This document shows positions 16,084-26,313 of a stretch of DNA of 64,000 nucleotides, piece after piece. Numbering within the stretch: position 1 is the stretch's first letter; each line of letters starts with the position of its first letter. The position numbers and the translations under genes were made by a program. Below the pieces are notes generated by a model, which was given only the letters and a program-made list of their open reading frames with translations, was not told the origin of the DNA and made no database searches. This DNA comes from Amycolatopsis anabasis (GTDB lineage Bacteria > Actinomycetota > Actinomycetes > Mycobacteriales > Pseudonocardiaceae), in assembly GCF_009765355.1 (NCBI RefSeq), contig NZ_VTHK01000036.1, positions 1-64,000 on the forward strand. Direction: 5' to 3'.

Positions 16084-19000
16084 CTACCCCCGCTCGACGA
16101 GGTGACCGATGACGTCCGGCCCGGGATGCGACGCCCCGGATCCGTCCCGGCGCGGATCCGGTTCGGGCAGTTCCACCGCGGAGCCGCCGTCCGAGGACCC
16201 CGCGGGGCGCGGGCCGATCCAGGCGACCGCGACGCCCGTCTCCCCCTTGAGGAACCGGTGCGCGCGGACCCCGCCGGTGGCGCGGCCCTTCGCCGGGTAC
16301 TCGGCGAACGGGGTCACCTTCACGGTCTGCCCGGTCGCCGTGACGACCATCGGCTCCCCGTGTTCGGCGTCGTCGGTGCGGATCGCGCCGAAGAACACCA
16401 CATGCCCTTCCTTGCCGAGGTTGATCCCGGCCATCCCGCCACCCTTGAGGCCCTGCGGCCGGACGAGCGACGCGGCGTACCGCAGCAGCGACGCCTCCGA
16501 CGAGACGAAGGCCAGGGTTTCCGATCCGTCGGTCAGCCAGGTCGCGCCGACGATCTCGTCCCCGTCCTTCAGGGTGATCACGTCGAACTCGTCGGACCGG
16601 ACCGGCCATTCGGGCGAGCACACCTTCACCACGCCGTGCCGGGTGCCCAGCGCGAGCCCCGGCGATCCGGCGGCCTGCTCGCCCAGCGGCGCGACGCCGA
16701 CCACCTTCTCCCCCTTGGCCAGCGGCACCAGTTCGCGGGCGGGCACCCCGCCGCGCAACGACACCGTCCCGACCTGTTCGGGCAGTACCGGCAGCGGGAG
16801 GACATCGGTCTTGAACGCCCTGCCGGTGTTGGTCACCAGCAGGACCTGCCCGCGCGCGGTGGAATGCACCATCGCGGCGACCGCGTCGTGCCGGGCCCGC
16901 CCGGCGCGGCGGCGACCCTCGGTCGCCTCCTCCGATTCCGCCGCCGTGCGGGCGATCAGACCGGTCGCGGACAGCAGCACCTGGCAGGGGTCGTCCGCGA
17001 CCTCCAGCGGCCCGGCGGGCTTCGACGCGGCGAGCACCTCCTTGAGGTCGCCGTCGATCAGCGCGGTGCGCCGCTCGGTCGGGAAGTCCTTGGCGATCTT
17101 GGCCAGCTCGTTGGACACGACCTTCTTCAGCACGGACTCGTCTTCGAGGATCTTGGTCAGCTCGGCGATCTCCGCGCGCAGCTTCTCCTGCTCGTCCTCC
17201 AGCTCGAGGCGGTCGTACTTGGTGAGCCGCCGCAGCGGGGTGTCCAGGATGTAGGCCGCCTGGATCTCGGACAGCTTGAACTGCTTCATCAGGCCGTCCT
17301 TGGCCGCCTGCGCGTTCTCGCTGCCGCGGATCAGCCGAATGACCTTGTCGATGTTCAGCAGCGCCTTGAGCAGCCCGTCGACCAGGTGCAGCCGTTCCTC
17401 CCGTTTGCGGCGGCGGAACCTGGTCCGGCGGGTGACGACCTCGTACCGGTGCGCGAGGAAGACGTCCAGCAGCGCCTTCAGCCCGAGCGTCTGCGGCTGC
17501 CCGTTCACCAGCACCAGGTTGTTGATCCCGAACGACTGCTCCAGCGGGGTGAGCCGGTACAGATCGGCCAGCAGCGCCTGCGGGTTCACGCCGACCTTGC
17601 ATTCGATGACCAGGCGCGTGCCGTTCTCCCGGTCGGTGAGGTCCTTGACGTCCGCGATCCCGGTGAGGCGCTTGGACTTGGTGACCTCGTCGGTGATCTT
17701 CTCGATGATCCGTTCCGAACCGACCCCGTACGGCAACTCGGTGACCGTGATCGCCTGGCGCCCGCGGCTGCCTTCCAGCGGACCGGTTTCCACCTTCGCC
17801 CGCATCCGGACCACGCCCCGGCCGGTCTCGTAGGCGCGGCGCACCTCGTCCAGGCCGAGCAGCATCCCGCCGGTCGGCAGGTCCGGCCCGGGAACGAATT
17901 CCATCAGCTTGTCCAGCGAGGCGTTGGGATGGTTGATCAGCCAGCGCGCGGCGCCGATGACCTCGCCCATGTTGTGCGGGATCATGTTGGTGGCCATCCC
18001 GACCGCGATCCCGGACGTGCCGTTCACCAGCAGATTCGGGAACGCCGCGGGCAATACGGACGGCTCTTCCAGCGAACCGTCGTAGTTGGGCCGGAAATCG
18101 ACGGTCTCCTCGCCGAGATCCCCGACCAGCAACATCGCCTCGCGCGACATCCGCGCTTCGGTGTACCGGCTCGCCGCCGGTCCATCGTCCGGGGAACCGA
18201 AGTTCCCATGTCCGTCAACCAATGGCGCATTCAGGGAGAAATCCTGAGCCATGCGAACCATGGCATCATAAATGGCACCATCGCCGTGCGGATGGTACTT
18301 ACCCATGCAGTTGTGCACGACGAACCCTTCGGCCACGAACGCATGCTCTTCGGTGCCGACCTGGATGTCGTAGGTGGTATCGGGATTGACGCGCTCGACC
18401 GATTCCACCGCGAGGAACGAATACCCGGACAAGGCTTCGAGACGGTCGGCCAATGGCGAGCCGATCCGCCGCAACTTGCCAATCCAGCCGTCACTTTCCG
18501 CGCGACTCAACGGGAACGAGCGCTCGGCAAGCGGTTTTCCATGCCGGTCCTTGCCGTACCGCACCTTTGCGCCACTGACCCCGGTCAGCGACGCGCGAAA
18601 CGCCCTGCCATCCGTGTCCCGGAACCAACCGCCTCCTACATGCGCTTCGGAGAACTCCGCCATGAGCGCCGCACCGGGCAAACGATCGTGCCCCTGCTTT
18701 CCCCCATAGCCATAGGCAATCTCGGTAACCTGGCGAAGTCCGTCACCTTTGTAGCCGATCTTCGACCACGGCAGGAGCGCCAACGCCAGTTCGGCGGCAT
18801 CGCGACCGCTCAGGGAGAGCCCCAGAAGCGTCTTGTGCCCGGCCGGGCTCACCCGCGACCAATGGTGCCCGTGGATACCCAGATCCGCCAACATCGAATA
18901 AACCTGGCGCACCAAGAGCGGACTGGTGCTGACGAAGACGATTTCCCGGTTCCTCTTCCGCACATAACCGTCGCCATCGAACAGCCCAGCGAGGAACGGT

Positions 19001-19878
19001 ATCCACGACGACCGGTTGGCGAGCACGCTGCTGGGCACGAACTTGTGGTCGCTCAACGGCGTACCCACCTCGAGCAGCCCTTCGTGCCGGGCGAACGTGA
19101 GAATGTGCTGATCGCGATGCTTCGGGTTCTTCGCCACACGCTTTCCGCGTGTCGTGTTGACCCCGTTGGCAATCGCCCAGCCATGGGCCACGTCGAGCGG
19201 CTCCACGTCGCACATGTGGATCCGGACCCGGCCATCGGCATCCCTGGCCCGATCCACCGCGAACCCTTCAGCTGCGACAAGCCCCAGCACGTAGCTGTAG
19301 ATGTCGCCGTCGTCCGACTGGCGAGCCGTGCGCCGACCGCTTCCGTAGCCCACCGTATGGCACCCGACGAGATCCCGGGCATCGGTCCAGGTGACGGTGA
19401 AGTCGTCGTTCACCGTCCTGAAACGCTGGCCCGGGGTCACCAGCATGGTGTGGCCGTTCGCCCACGTCACGCGAACCAGTTCCGATTTCGGGTTCTCGTA
19501 GACCGCGGTTACCGGGACGGCCCGGCCCGCTCCGTCGAGCACGAACTCTCCGACTTCGATCTCCTCGACCGGTCGCAATCCGGCGGGCGTCGACACCAGC
19601 GCGCCTCGGACGAAGCAGTCACCCACCACACGCGAGGACTTCACGTACGCGTGCGTGGGTCGATATCCATTCTCGTTCATCGAGAACAGGATCCGGCGGT
19701 GCACCGGCTTCAGGCCGTCCCGCGCGTCCGGGAGGGCGCGGGCGTGGATGACCGAATACGCGTACTCCAGATAGGAATCCTCGATCTCGGTCTTCACCGA
19801 GTTGTCGAAGACGTTCGCGCCCGCCTGGTCGAAGGCGGACGGATCGACCTTGGTGGTGGTGCCCTTGCGGCGTGCCAT
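16084..19878 (-). CDS. DNA topoisomerase (ATP-hydrolysing) subunit A, ParC/GyrA-like, with intein
   Basis: The 1264-residue precursor contains a 436-residue intein; the spliced product would be 828 residues, normal for a type IIA topoisomerase A subunit. Before the intein come [21 protein letters not shown] and [14 protein letters not shown]. After it come [20 protein letters not shown] and the catalytic tyrosine in [10 protein letters not shown] (Tyr572 of the precursor, about Tyr136 after splicing), a coiled-coil/C-gate region and a C-terminal beta-pinwheel with GVPAREL-type repeats. It relaxes or decatenates DNA together with the B subunit encoded 38 bases upstream. AGGAG precedes the ATG. 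The pair is a second topoisomerase (Topo IV-like) rather than the dnaA-linked gyrase, judged by context. Confidence 0.9.
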   Translation of the reverse strand: MARRKGTTTKVDPSAFDQAGANVFDNSVKTEIEDSYLEYAYSVIHARALPDARDGLKPVHRRILFSMNENGYRPTHAYVKSSRVVGDCFVRGALVSTPAGLRPVEEIEVGEFVLDGAGRAVPVTAVYENPKSELVRVTWANGHTMLVTPGQRFRTVNDDFTVTWTDARDLVGCHTVGYGSGRRTARQSDDGDIYSYVLGLVAAEGFAVDRARDADGRVRIHMCDVEPLDVAHGWAIANGVNTTRGKRVAKNPKHRDQHILTFARHEGLLEVGTPLSDHKFVPSSVLANRSSWIPFLAGLFDGDGYVRKRNREIVFVSTSPLLVRQVYSMLADLGIHGHHWSRVSPAGHKTLLGLSLSGRDAAELALALLPWSKIGYKGDGLRQVTEIAYGYGGKQGHDRLPGAALMAEFSEAHVGGGWFRDTDGRAFRASLTGVSGAKVRYGKDRHGKPLAERSFPLSRAESDGWIGKLRRIGSPLADRLEALSGYSFLAVESVERVNPDTTYDIQVGTEEHAFVAEGFVVHNCMGKYHPHGDGAIYDAMVRMAQDFSLNAPLVDGHGNFGSPDDGPAASRYTEARMSREAMLLVGDLGEETVDFRPNYDGSLEEPSVLPAAFPNLLVNGTSGIAVGMATNMIPHNMGEVIGAARWLINHPNASLDKLMEFVPGPDLPTGGMLLGLDEVRRAYETGRGVVRMRAKVETGPLEGSRGRQAITVTELPYGVGSERIIEKITDEVTKSKRLTGIADVKDLTDRENGTRLVIECKVGVNPQALLADLYRLTPLEQSFGINNLVLVNGQPQTLGLKALLDVFLAHRYEVVTRRTRFRRRKREERLHLVDGLLKALLNIDKVIRLIRGSENAQAAKDGLMKQFKLSEIQAAYILDTPLRRLTKYDRLELEDEQEKLRAEIAELTKILEDESVLKKVVSNELAKIAKDFPTERRTALIDGDLKEVLAASKPAGPLEVADDPCQVLLSATGLIARTAAESEEATEGRRRAGRARHDAVAAMVHSTARGQVLLVTNTGRAFKTDVLPLPVLPEQVGTVSLRGGVPARELVPLAKGEKVVGVAPLGEQAAGSPGLALGTRHGVVKVCSPEWPVRSDEFDVITLKDGDEIVGATWLTDGSETLAFVSSEASLLRYAASLVRPQGLKGGGMAGINLGKEGHVVFFGAIRTDDAEHGEPMVVTATGQTVKVTPFAEYPAKGRATGGVRAHRFLKGETGVAVAWIGPRPAGSSDGGSAVELPEPDPRRDGSGASHPGPDVIGHLVERG
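18310..19617 (-). mobile_element. LAGLIDADG intein inside the topoisomerase A subunit
   Basis: In-frame insertion of precursor residues 88-523. It starts with Cys88 (block [21 protein letters not shown]) and ends in VVHN before Cys524 of the extein (D|C...HN|C). Block F reads [18 protein letters not shown]. Two endonuclease motifs are visible: [11 protein letters not shown] near 197-207 and [12 protein letters not shown] near 295-306, so a homing endonuclease is present and looks full length. Block B reads LVTPGQRF (148-151) where TxxH is usual, so the supporting histidine is replaced by glutamine. The insertion site, between VVGD and [10 protein letters not shown], differs from the mycobacterial GyrA site at the active-site tyrosine. 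Confidence 0.92.
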
Positions 19879-19916
19879 CTTTTCGTTCTCCTACGGCGGT
19901 GCTCGGGTTCCGGGGG

Positions 19917-21974
19917 TCAGGCGTCGATCGCCTCTTGGTCGACCCGCGCCGCCGACTCGACGAGCCAGTTGCGCCGGGGTTCGACCTTCTCCCCCATGAG
20001 CAGTTCCAGGGCGGCCTCCGCGGCCTCCGCGTCGTCCAGGGTGATCCGGCGGACCGATCGGGTCGCCGGGTTCATGGTGGTTTCCCACAGTTCGTCGGCG
20101 TCCATCTCACCGAGCCCCTTGAACCGGGGCACCGGGGTGACGATCTGCTTGCCCGCCTTCTCCAGCCGGGCGACCGTTTCCTCCATCTCCCGCTGGGTGA
20201 AGGTGAAGATGGTCTCCGCGTTGCGCCCCTTGGTGACGACCTTGTGCAGCGGCGGCATCGCCGCGAAGAGCCGCCCGTCCTCGATGACCGGGCGCATGTA
20301 CTTGGCGAACAAGGTGATCAGCAGGGTCCGGATGTGCGAGCCGTCGACGTCCGCGTCGGCCATCAGGATGACCCGGCCGTAGCGCATCGTGGACAGATCG
20401 AAGGTGCGCCCGCTGCCCGCGCCGAGAACCTGCACGATCGACGCGATCTCGGCGTTCTTGAGCGTGTCGCCGAGGCTGGCCTTCTGCACGTTCAAGATCT
20501 TGCCCCGCAAGGGAAGCAGCGCCTGGTACTCCGAGACGCGGGCCATCCGCGCCGAACCGAGCGCGCTGTCCCCCTCGACGAGGAACAGCTCGCTGCGCGC
20601 GACGCCCGTGGCGCGGCAGTCCACCAGTTTCGGCGGCATCGCCGCGCCCTCGAGCGCCGTCTTGCGGCGGGCGGCGTCCTTCTGCTGCTTCTGCGCGAGC
20701 CGGACGCGCGCGGCGTCGACCACCTTCTGCAGCACGGTTTTCGCTTCGGTCTTGGTCTTCCGGTTCTCCGTCCACGCCTTGAGTTCGCGTTCGACGATGC
20801 CCTGGATGACCTTGGTGATCCCGGCCGTGGACAGTTCGTCCTTGGTCTGCGAGGTGAACTGCGGCTCCGGGATCCGCGCGTGGATGACCGCGGTCATGCC
20901 CTCGAGGACGTCGTCCAGCGTCGGCATGTCCTCCTTCGGTTTGAGCAGGCCACGCGTCTTCGAAATGGCTTCCTGCACGGCCTTGACCACCGCGCGGTCG
21001 AAACCGCGCCGGTGCGTGCCGCCGTGCACGTTGCGGATGGTGTTGGTGAAGCATTCGACGGTCCGCTCGTACCCGGTCCCCCACCGCAGCGCGACCTCGA
21101 CCTCGGCGCGGCGCTCGACCTTCGACTGCATGACGCCGTTCTCGTCGGCCGCGTTTTCCCGGTAGGTGCCCTCACCGGTGATCAGGATCGTGCCGGAGAC
21201 CGGTTTGTCCGAGGACGGGGTCAGGAAGTCGACCATGTCGGACAGGCCGTTCGGGTAGTGGAACGTCTCCTCGCCGATCGAGCCGCCGGTCGCGTCGCGG
21301 AGCACGTAGGTGACGCCGGGCACGAGGAACGCGGTGTTGCGCAGCTTCGCCCGCACCGCCTCGACGTCCAGCGCGGCGCCGTTCTCGAAGTAGCGGGCGT
21401 CGTACCAGTACCGGATCGAGGTGCCGGTGGACTCCCCGCGCTTCATCTTCCCGATGACGTTCAGCCCGGACTGCCGGGTGAACTTCGCCTTGGGACCGGG
21501 CCCGTCGAACACCCCCGGCACGCCGTGCGCGAAGGACATCTGGTGCACCTTGCGATCGCTCTTCACGGTCACGTCGAACCGGTGCGACAGCGCGTTGACC
21601 GCGGAGGCGCCGACGCCGTGCAGCCCGCCGGAGGTCTTGTAGCCCGAGCCGCCGAACTTCCCCCCGGCGTGCAGCCGGGTCAGCACCAGTTCGACGCCGG
21701 ACAGGCCGGATTTGGCGTGCACGCCGGTCGGGATGCCGCGACCGTCGTCGTCGACCTGGACGCTGCCGTCCGCGTGCAGGGTCACCACGATCTTGCTGGC
21801 GTGACCCGCGACACCTTCATCGGTCGAGTTGTCGACCACCTCGGAGAACAGATGGTTGATGCCGCGGCTGTCGGTGGACCCGATGTACATGCCGGGCCGC
21901 TTCCGAACCGCTTCGAGACCTTCGAGGTGCGTGAGGTCATCGGCTCCGTAACGGGTCTCCGCAGATGCAGTCAC
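19917..21974 (-). CDS. DNA topoisomerase (ATP-hydrolysing) subunit B, ParE/GyrB-like
   Basis: The 685-residue protein has the GHKL ATPase (EVVDNSTDEGVAGH with the catalytic Glu/Asn region, DDGRGIPTGVH, and GGLHGVGASAVNALS), the transducer domain and the TOPRIM domain (LFLVEGDSALGSARMA and MADADVDGSHI), ending in a short ParE-like tail with GLGEMDADELWETTMNP. It lacks the long GyrB insert. The GTG start (VTASAETRYGADD) is chosen because GGGAG lies nine bases upstream; the open frame further upstream has no family similarity. It supplies ATP-driven strand passage with the A subunit downstream. Confidence 0.92.
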   Translation of the reverse strand: MTASAETRYGADDLTHLEGLEAVRKRPGMYIGSTDSRGINHLFSEVVDNSTDEGVAGHASKIVVTLHADGSVQVDDDGRGIPTGVHAKSGLSGVELVLTRLHAGGKFGGSGYKTSGGLHGVGASAVNALSHRFDVTVKSDRKVHQMSFAHGVPGVFDGPGPKAKFTRQSGLNVIGKMKRGESTGTSIRYWYDARYFENGAALDVEAVRAKLRNTAFLVPGVTYVLRDATGGSIGEETFHYPNGLSDMVDFLTPSSDKPVSGTILITGEGTYRENAADENGVMQSKVERRAEVEVALRWGTGYERTVECFTNTIRNVHGGTHRRGFDRAVVKAVQEAISKTRGLLKPKEDMPTLDDVLEGMTAVIHARIPEPQFTSQTKDELSTAGITKVIQGIVERELKAWTENRKTKTEAKTVLQKVVDAARVRLAQKQQKDAARRKTALEGAAMPPKLVDCRATGVARSELFLVEGDSALGSARMARVSEYQALLPLRGKILNVQKASLGDTLKNAEIASIVQVLGAGSGRTFDLSTMRYGRVILMADADVDGSHIRTLLITLFAKYMRPVIEDGRLFAAMPPLHKVVTKGRNAETIFTFTQREMEETVARLEKAGKQIVTPVPRFKGLGEMDADELWETTMNPATRSVRRITLDDAEAAEAALELLMGEKVEPRRNWLVESAARVDQEAIDA

Positions 21975-22202
21975 AGGGTCGTTCTCCCAGGTCGTGGCGT
22001 GTGAGCGGCCAACCGGCGGCGCGCTCGGTGTGGCATCGAACGTGCGATCCACCGCAGGGAAGAGTATCGGGGAACCCCGACAGATCCCGCAGGGCTCGCC
22101 AGGAAGCCGGTCACATTCGACCACAGGCGTCGCGGAGCGCAACCACCTGGTCGACGTTCGGTCACGACCACGGCCGCGCCGTCCGGTGTCCATTATGGAC
22201 AC

Positions 22203-22538
22203 TCAGGGCCGGCGGGCGCCCGGGGGTGGCGGCAGGGTGAGCAGCCGGGTGGTGGCCTCCAGGAAGCGGCCCGCGAAACTCCAGATCTTCGCCTCGGACG
22301 CGCACGCGAACGGGTCCACCGTACCGTCCGGCGACTGCCAGGTCCGGAACGCCACCGTGTCGGTCTCGGAGTACGCGAGCACCGTGTCCAGCAGCCCGTG
22401 ATGCGTCCGGGTGAACAACACCGCGTGCACGCCGACCACGTCGTCGTGCACCACGGTCCGGCGGAAGCCCCGTCTGCGCAGGAGCTTCATCCGCTCGGCC
22501 ACCGTGTGGTCGGCCGTACTGCAGGAAAACGGCCTCAC
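22203..22538 (-). CDS. Hypothetical protein (about 111 aa)
   Basis: I do not recognise the family. The chain has a basic region (MKLLRRRGFRR), a hydrophobic strand-rich middle (VVGVHAVLFTRTHHGLLDTVLAYSE) and a proline-rich C-terminus (LPPPPGA). No signal peptide or membrane helix is evident. The proposed GTG start (VRPFSCSTADH) lacks a clear ribosome-binding site, and the frame remains open about 17 codons further upstream, so the N-terminus is uncertain. It lies upstream of the topoisomerase pair on the same strand, separated by about 230 bp. Confidence 0.5.
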   Translation of the reverse strand: MRPFSCSTADHTVAERMKLLRRRGFRRTVVHDDVVGVHAVLFTRTHHGLLDTVLAYSETDTVAFRTWQSPDGTVDPFACASEAKIWSFAGRFLEATTRLLTLPPPPGARRP

Positions 22539-22676
22539 GGTCGGAACTTTATGTCGGAGATCGGCGATGCCCCGGCAAGACCGCACCACGGTCGCTCGAA
22601 CGGGCGAGGCGCTTGGTTCGGGTGCACGAAAACGTGCCCGCCCCGCAGTGCATCCTGACCAGTGCGGACCGGCGCG

Positions 22677-23855
22677 TCACACGGGTGTCGCGTCCGCCAC
22701 CAGGACGGCCGCGGTGAGCAGCCTGGCCTGCAACGGATCCGTGGGTGAATGCCCGGTCAGCGCGCCGATCCGCCCGAGCCGGTAGTTCAGGGTGTTGCGG
22801 TGGATGCCCAGCGCGGCGGCCGTCCGGTGCCGGTTGTAGCCCTGCGCGATGAACACCTCGAGCGTGTGCAGCAGCTCCCGGTGCGAGCCGAGCGGATCCA
22901 GCAGGCGGGCCAGGCGCCGGCTCGCCGGTCCGGGCCGGGAAAGCTGGTATTCCAGCAGCACGTCGTCCAGCCGGTAGCACCCCTCGGGCCGGCGGAGCCG
23001 GTGCGCCAGGTCGGCGATCTCCCCGGCCTGGCGTGCCGCCGCCGGAATGTCGGCGAGTTCCCCGGCGGGGGCCGCCCCGGCGGTGATCGGCACTTCCGCC
23101 GCCGCCCGCAACCGGGACACCAGTTCCGGCGCCGCGGCGAGTTCGGCGTCCATCTTCTCCCGCGCGACCGGCACGAGGAGCACGCCGCCACCGCCGTCCA
23201 GGGCGGTCAGCGCGCCGAACGGCAACTCGTCGAGCAACCGCCGCAGCGGCGCGCCGGCGTTCGTCGGCGGGCGGCGCAGCCGGACGACCAGCACGAGATA
23301 CCCGGACGCGAGCGTCACGCCGAGCCGCTCGGCCAGTGCCTCCGCCGGAGCCCCGGTGAGCAGGGCCGAGGTCAGCGCGCCGCGCGCCTCCCGCTGTTCG
23401 GCGTGGATGGCCTGCTGTTCGGCCAGGTAGGCCGCGGCGACCGCGGGCACCGCGACTTCCAGGAACCGCAACAGGGCGGGCACCGCGGCCAGCAGGTCGG
23501 CGGTGTCCCCCGGCCCGGCCAGCCCGGCGAGCACCTCCCAGCCGACCCGTGCGGCGATGTGGTAGGTCGACAGCACGGTGTCCAGCGGGACGCCCTGCTG
23601 GGCGCGCCGCACGGCCGCGCGGACCGGCGCGGCGAGTTCCTCGGCGGTGGGCGATCGCTGCTCCCGCAACGCGCGCAGGAAGGTGCGCAGGTTCGCCGCG
23701 ATGGCGGCGGTGACCTCGCCGTGCAGCAGTTCCCGGGGCAGCTTCCGGTAGACGGGCACGAGATCCAGGTATCCGGCGATCACCTTCCGGACCGCGTCCG
23801 GTACCTGTTCCTCGGCCCGCCGGTACAGATCCGCGTCGGGATTCGGCACCGTCAT
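22677..23855 (-). CDS. PucR/CdaR-family transcriptional regulator
   Basis: The 392-residue protein has a helical N-terminal sensing region, a GGDEF-like central domain, and a C-terminal PucR-type helix-turn-helix (about residues 335-375, AQGYNRHRTAAALGIHRNTLNYRLGRI). The NTLxYRLxRI ending is the diagnostic motif. Family members regulate purine catabolism, sugar diacid use or secondary functions; the ligand here is unknown. The MetE-like gene lies immediately upstream, 37 bases away on the same strand, so the two may share a transcript. Confidence 0.88.
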   Translation of the reverse strand: MTVPNPDADLYRRAEEQVPDAVRKVIAGYLDLVPVYRKLPRELLHGEVTAAIAANLRTFLRALREQRSPTAEELAAPVRAAVRRAQQGVPLDTVLSTYHIAARVGWEVLAGLAGPGDTADLLAAVPALLRFLEVAVPAVAAAYLAEQQAIHAEQREARGALTSALLTGAPAEALAERLGVTLASGYLVLVVRLRRPPTNAGAPLRRLLDELPFGALTALDGGGGVLLVPVAREKMDAELAAAPELVSRLRAAAEVPITAGAAPAGELADIPAAARQAGEIADLAHRLRRPEGCYRLDDVLLEYQLSRPGPASRRLARLLDPLGSHRELLHTLEVFIAQGYNRHRTAAALGIHRNTLNYRLGRIGALTGHSPTDPLQARLLTAAVLVADATPV

Positions 23856-23892
23856 CCCGGAAATATCCGCACCCCGGCGGCTCGGCGCAAGT

Positions 23893-24957
23893 TCAGATTC
23901 CCAATGCTTCGGAGGCGAGCCGGGTTCCCTCGACCCGCGCGGCCACCTTCGCGAAGGCCGTGTCGCGCGAGGTGGAGGTGTCGTCGGCGAACGGCGAGAA
24001 CCCGCAGTCGTCGCAGGTGCCCAGGCGCTGCGGCGGGATGTACTCCGCGGCCTCCAGCACCCGGTCGCGAACCTCCTCGGCGCTTTCCACCCGCGGATCG
24101 ATCGGGTCGGTGACCCCGACGAACACCCGCTGATCTTCGCGCGCGTGCTCCTTGACGATGGACAGCACGCGGCGGCGGTCGGGTTCGCTGGCCAGTTGCA
24201 GGTAGAAGGTCCCGGCCCGCAGCGCGAACAGCGACGGGAGCAGTTCGGCGTAGTCCACGTCCAGGCTGTGCACCGAATCCTGATCTCCGCCCGGGCAGGT
24301 GTGCACGCCGATCCGGGCGCGTTCGGCGTCGGAGAATCGTTCCAGCACGCGATTGTTCAGGTCGATGAATGATCGCAGCAGGTCTTGCGAAGGGTCGAGT
24401 TTGAGCGACAGCCTGCCTTCGGTGAAATCGAGCTGGACACTCGCCGCACCGGCCTCGAGGCAGCTTCGGATATCCGCCTCGCTTTCGTTCACCAGGTCGT
24501 CGAGGAATTGCTCGCGGGGGTAATCCGGCAGACCGTCGTTCGGATAGATGAGGCTGATCGCCGAGGGCGCGATCACCGGCTGTTTGACCGGCCGGGTGGC
24601 GAATTCCAGTGCCTTGCGCAGATAAGCGTCCGCCGAGGCGCTGTACCGGAACGGGCCCGCGGTCAGGCGGGGCAGCTGGCGGGTGTGCCCGTCGGCGAAC
24701 GGCACCACCGCACCGTCCGGAGCCAGGGTGGAAAGCCCGGCGATGGGATAGGTCAGAAAGCTGGGTTTGGCCTGCTCGCCATCGGTGACCACGGGCGAAC
24801 CAGCCGCTTCGAATCGGTCGATGGTGTCCTGCACCGCCCGATTCCGCAACTCTTCGAGTGCGGGCAGGTCTATTTTGCCCGCCGCGAGATCCGCGAATCC
24901 GGCGAGCAGGTATTCCGGCCGGGGAATACTGCCGATGGGTTCGGTGGGTATCGCCAT
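23893..24957 (-). CDS. MetE-like (cobalamin-independent methionine synthase C-terminal domain) protein
   Basis: The 354-residue protein corresponds to the catalytic C-terminal barrel of MetE without the N-terminal half. Visible features are the opening PIGSIPRPEYLL, VVTDGEQAKPSFLTYP, QLDFTEGRLSL, and the zinc-ligand candidates HTCPGGD and GTCDDCGFSPFADD. Such short MetE homologues use methyl donors other than polyglutamylated methyl-THF, or act in unrelated C1 chemistry, so methionine synthesis is not assured. The ATG MAIPTEPIG matches the family N-terminus, with AGGGG upstream. The PucR regulator gene follows. Confidence 0.82.
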   Translation of the reverse strand: MAIPTEPIGSIPRPEYLLAGFADLAAGKIDLPALEELRNRAVQDTIDRFEAAGSPVVTDGEQAKPSFLTYPIAGLSTLAPDGAVVPFADGHTRQLPRLTAGPFRYSASADAYLRKALEFATRPVKQPVIAPSAISLIYPNDGLPDYPREQFLDDLVNESEADIRSCLEAGAASVQLDFTEGRLSLKLDPSQDLLRSFIDLNNRVLERFSDAERARIGVHTCPGGDQDSVHSLDVDYAELLPSLFALRAGTFYLQLASEPDRRRVLSIVKEHAREDQRVFVGVTDPIDPRVESAEEVRDRVLEAAEYIPPQRLGTCDDCGFSPFADDTSTSRDTAFAKVAARVEGTRLASEALGI

Positions 24958-25082
24958 GTCGTAAACGCCCCTCTGCCGCGGACCGTTGCCCGCCAAGTTT
25001 GGCAAGGGGGCGCACCCCGCGCAATCCGCCAACGCGGTGTCCGCAACGAGGAAGAAATGGGAATGATTCGGCTTTCGCCGAT

Positions 25083-25589
25083 TCAGCCGTCGACGGACTT
25101 GGTCAGCCCGGCGAGAATGCGCCGCACGACCTCCGGTTCGACCTCGACCTTCTCGCCCGCCATCTGTTCGGTGACCAGCGAACGGCGGGCCTCCCGGCGG
25201 GGCAGGGCGACCCCGGCGGCGGTCATGCCTTCCGGCAGCGGCAGCTCGCACCACACGTACTTTCCGCCGCCCTCCAGCGGAACCACGCCGCCGTGGTGGC
25301 CGGCCACCGGGGCGGTCGCGGACGGGCGGGGCGGCTGGTCGTCCTCGACCTCGACGACCAGCCGGTCACCGCGCACCTGCAGCCGCACGGTGAGGAAACT
25401 CGGCGCGGCCGGATCGGCGGCGTCGACCACCGCCGACACCAAACCGCAGGTCACGGTGGTGACCTCGGGCACCAGCGACCGCAGGGACCACTCGGCGAGG
25501 GTGAAACGCACGAACATGCTCGCGCAGTTGACAGCGTTCGGCATCGCGACGAGACGGAGGTCGTCTACCTGCGCGGTCTGGGAATTCAC
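25083..25589 (-). CDS. GHKL/HATPase-type regulatory protein (RsbW-like)
   Basis: The 168-residue protein resembles small histidine-kinase-like ATPases that act as anti-sigma factors. It has an N-terminal helix region (MPNAVNCASMFVRFTLAEW), a strand-rich middle with VEVEDDQPPRP and a glycine-containing GHHGGVVPLEGGGKYVWCELP loop. The canonical N-box is weak, so nucleotide binding may be degenerate. The GTG start has GGAAGGA upstream. No sigma factor or anti-anti-sigma gene is adjacent, and the partner is unknown. Confidence 0.65.
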   Translation of the reverse strand: MNSQTAQVDDLRLVAMPNAVNCASMFVRFTLAEWSLRSLVPEVTTVTCGLVSAVVDAADPAAPSFLTVRLQVRGDRLVVEVEDDQPPRPSATAPVAGHHGGVVPLEGGGKYVWCELPLPEGMTAAGVALPRREARRSLVTEQMAGEKVEVEPEVVRRILAGLTKSVDG

Positions 25590-25896
25590 CGGAATCCTTC
25601 CGTCGTGCGCGTCCCGGCCCGGGCTGCCGGCCTAACCGTGAGGGGCCGTATCTTGCCAACCGCTACCGGCCGGGGTTCCGGCGGGGCGGGTCGCCACCAG
25701 GACGTCCACGGCGAGTGATGTGGTCACGATCCCGGACGGATGACGGGTGCGGACGTGGTGATCAGCAGAGGTCGTCCTGGATACGCGCGGCGTCGGGGAA
25801 GTCCGCCCACACGACGCGCCGACAGGATCGAGCGGCCACGCCAGCGATGGCCGATGGAATCCCGATGAAACATCAACACCAGGCCGCGGCTTCCGA
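25590..25896. other. Intergenic stretch with no recognised feature
   Basis: About 300 bp upstream of the HATPase-like gene and downstream of the VOC gene. Frames crossing it are antisense or extensions of neighbours without family features. It should contain the promoter of the HATPase-like gene, but I could not identify a convincing element. Confidence 0.4.
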
Positions 25897-26286
25897 TCAG
25901 GGGTGGCGGCCCGCGAGAACGCAGAACTCGTTCCCCTCCGGGTCGGCGAGGCAGACCCAGCTCTCCTCGCCGGTTTGGCCGACGTCGGCGCGTCGAGCAC
26001 CCAGGTCGAGCAGGCGACGGACCTCTTCGTCCTGCTCCCGGTCGGCCGGGTTGACGTCGATGTGGAGCCGGTTCTTGACGGTCTTGCCCTCGGGCACGCG
26101 CGCGAATGTCAACGTCGGTGGCACCGGACCACGGCGGTTCCTGCCTTCGGGCACCGCGGGGGAGCCGATGGTGACGAGTCCGTCTTCTTCGTCTCGCACC
26201 TCGTAGCCCAGGACCGAACACCAGAACCGGGCGAGAGCGCGGGGATCGGCGCAGTCGATCGCGAGCTCGGTGAACTTACTGGTCAT
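25897..26286 (-). CDS. VOC-family (glyoxalase/bleomycin-resistance-like) protein
   Basis: The 129-residue protein has a single-domain VOC fold pattern: FTELAIDCADPRALARFWCSVLGYEV at the start, NRLHIDVNP in the middle and WVCLADPEGNEFCVL at the end, where the metal-ligand Glu is expected. Function may be dioxygenase, isomerase or binding; no substrate is evident. GGAGG lies seven bases before the ATG. It follows the AraC-family gene by 27 bases on the same strand and may be its co-transcribed target. Confidence 0.85.
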   Translation of the reverse strand: MTSKFTELAIDCADPRALARFWCSVLGYEVRDEEDGLVTIGSPAVPEGRNRRGPVPPTLTFARVPEGKTVKNRLHIDVNPADREQDEEVRRLLDLGARRADVGQTGEESWVCLADPEGNEFCVLAGRHP

Positions 26287-26313
26287 CTCAGGTCCTCCCA
26301 GTCGAGTAGCGGG

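Noticed and set aside
19500-19700. Intein as a mycobacterial GyrA (Mxe-type) allele
   Set aside because: The junctions lie before [10 protein letters not shown], about 48 residues ahead of the catalytic tyrosine in the spliced protein, and the catalytic tyrosine site RYTEARM is uninterrupted.
16036-20382. 1448-codon plus-strand frame across the topoisomerase A gene
   Set aside because: Antisense to a gene with all topoisomerase and intein motifs; its own translation has no recognisable domain.
21975-22202. N-terminal extension of the topoisomerase B subunit
   Set aside because: The upstream in-frame sequence lacks family similarity, and a GTG with GGGAG at correct spacing gives the normal N-terminus.
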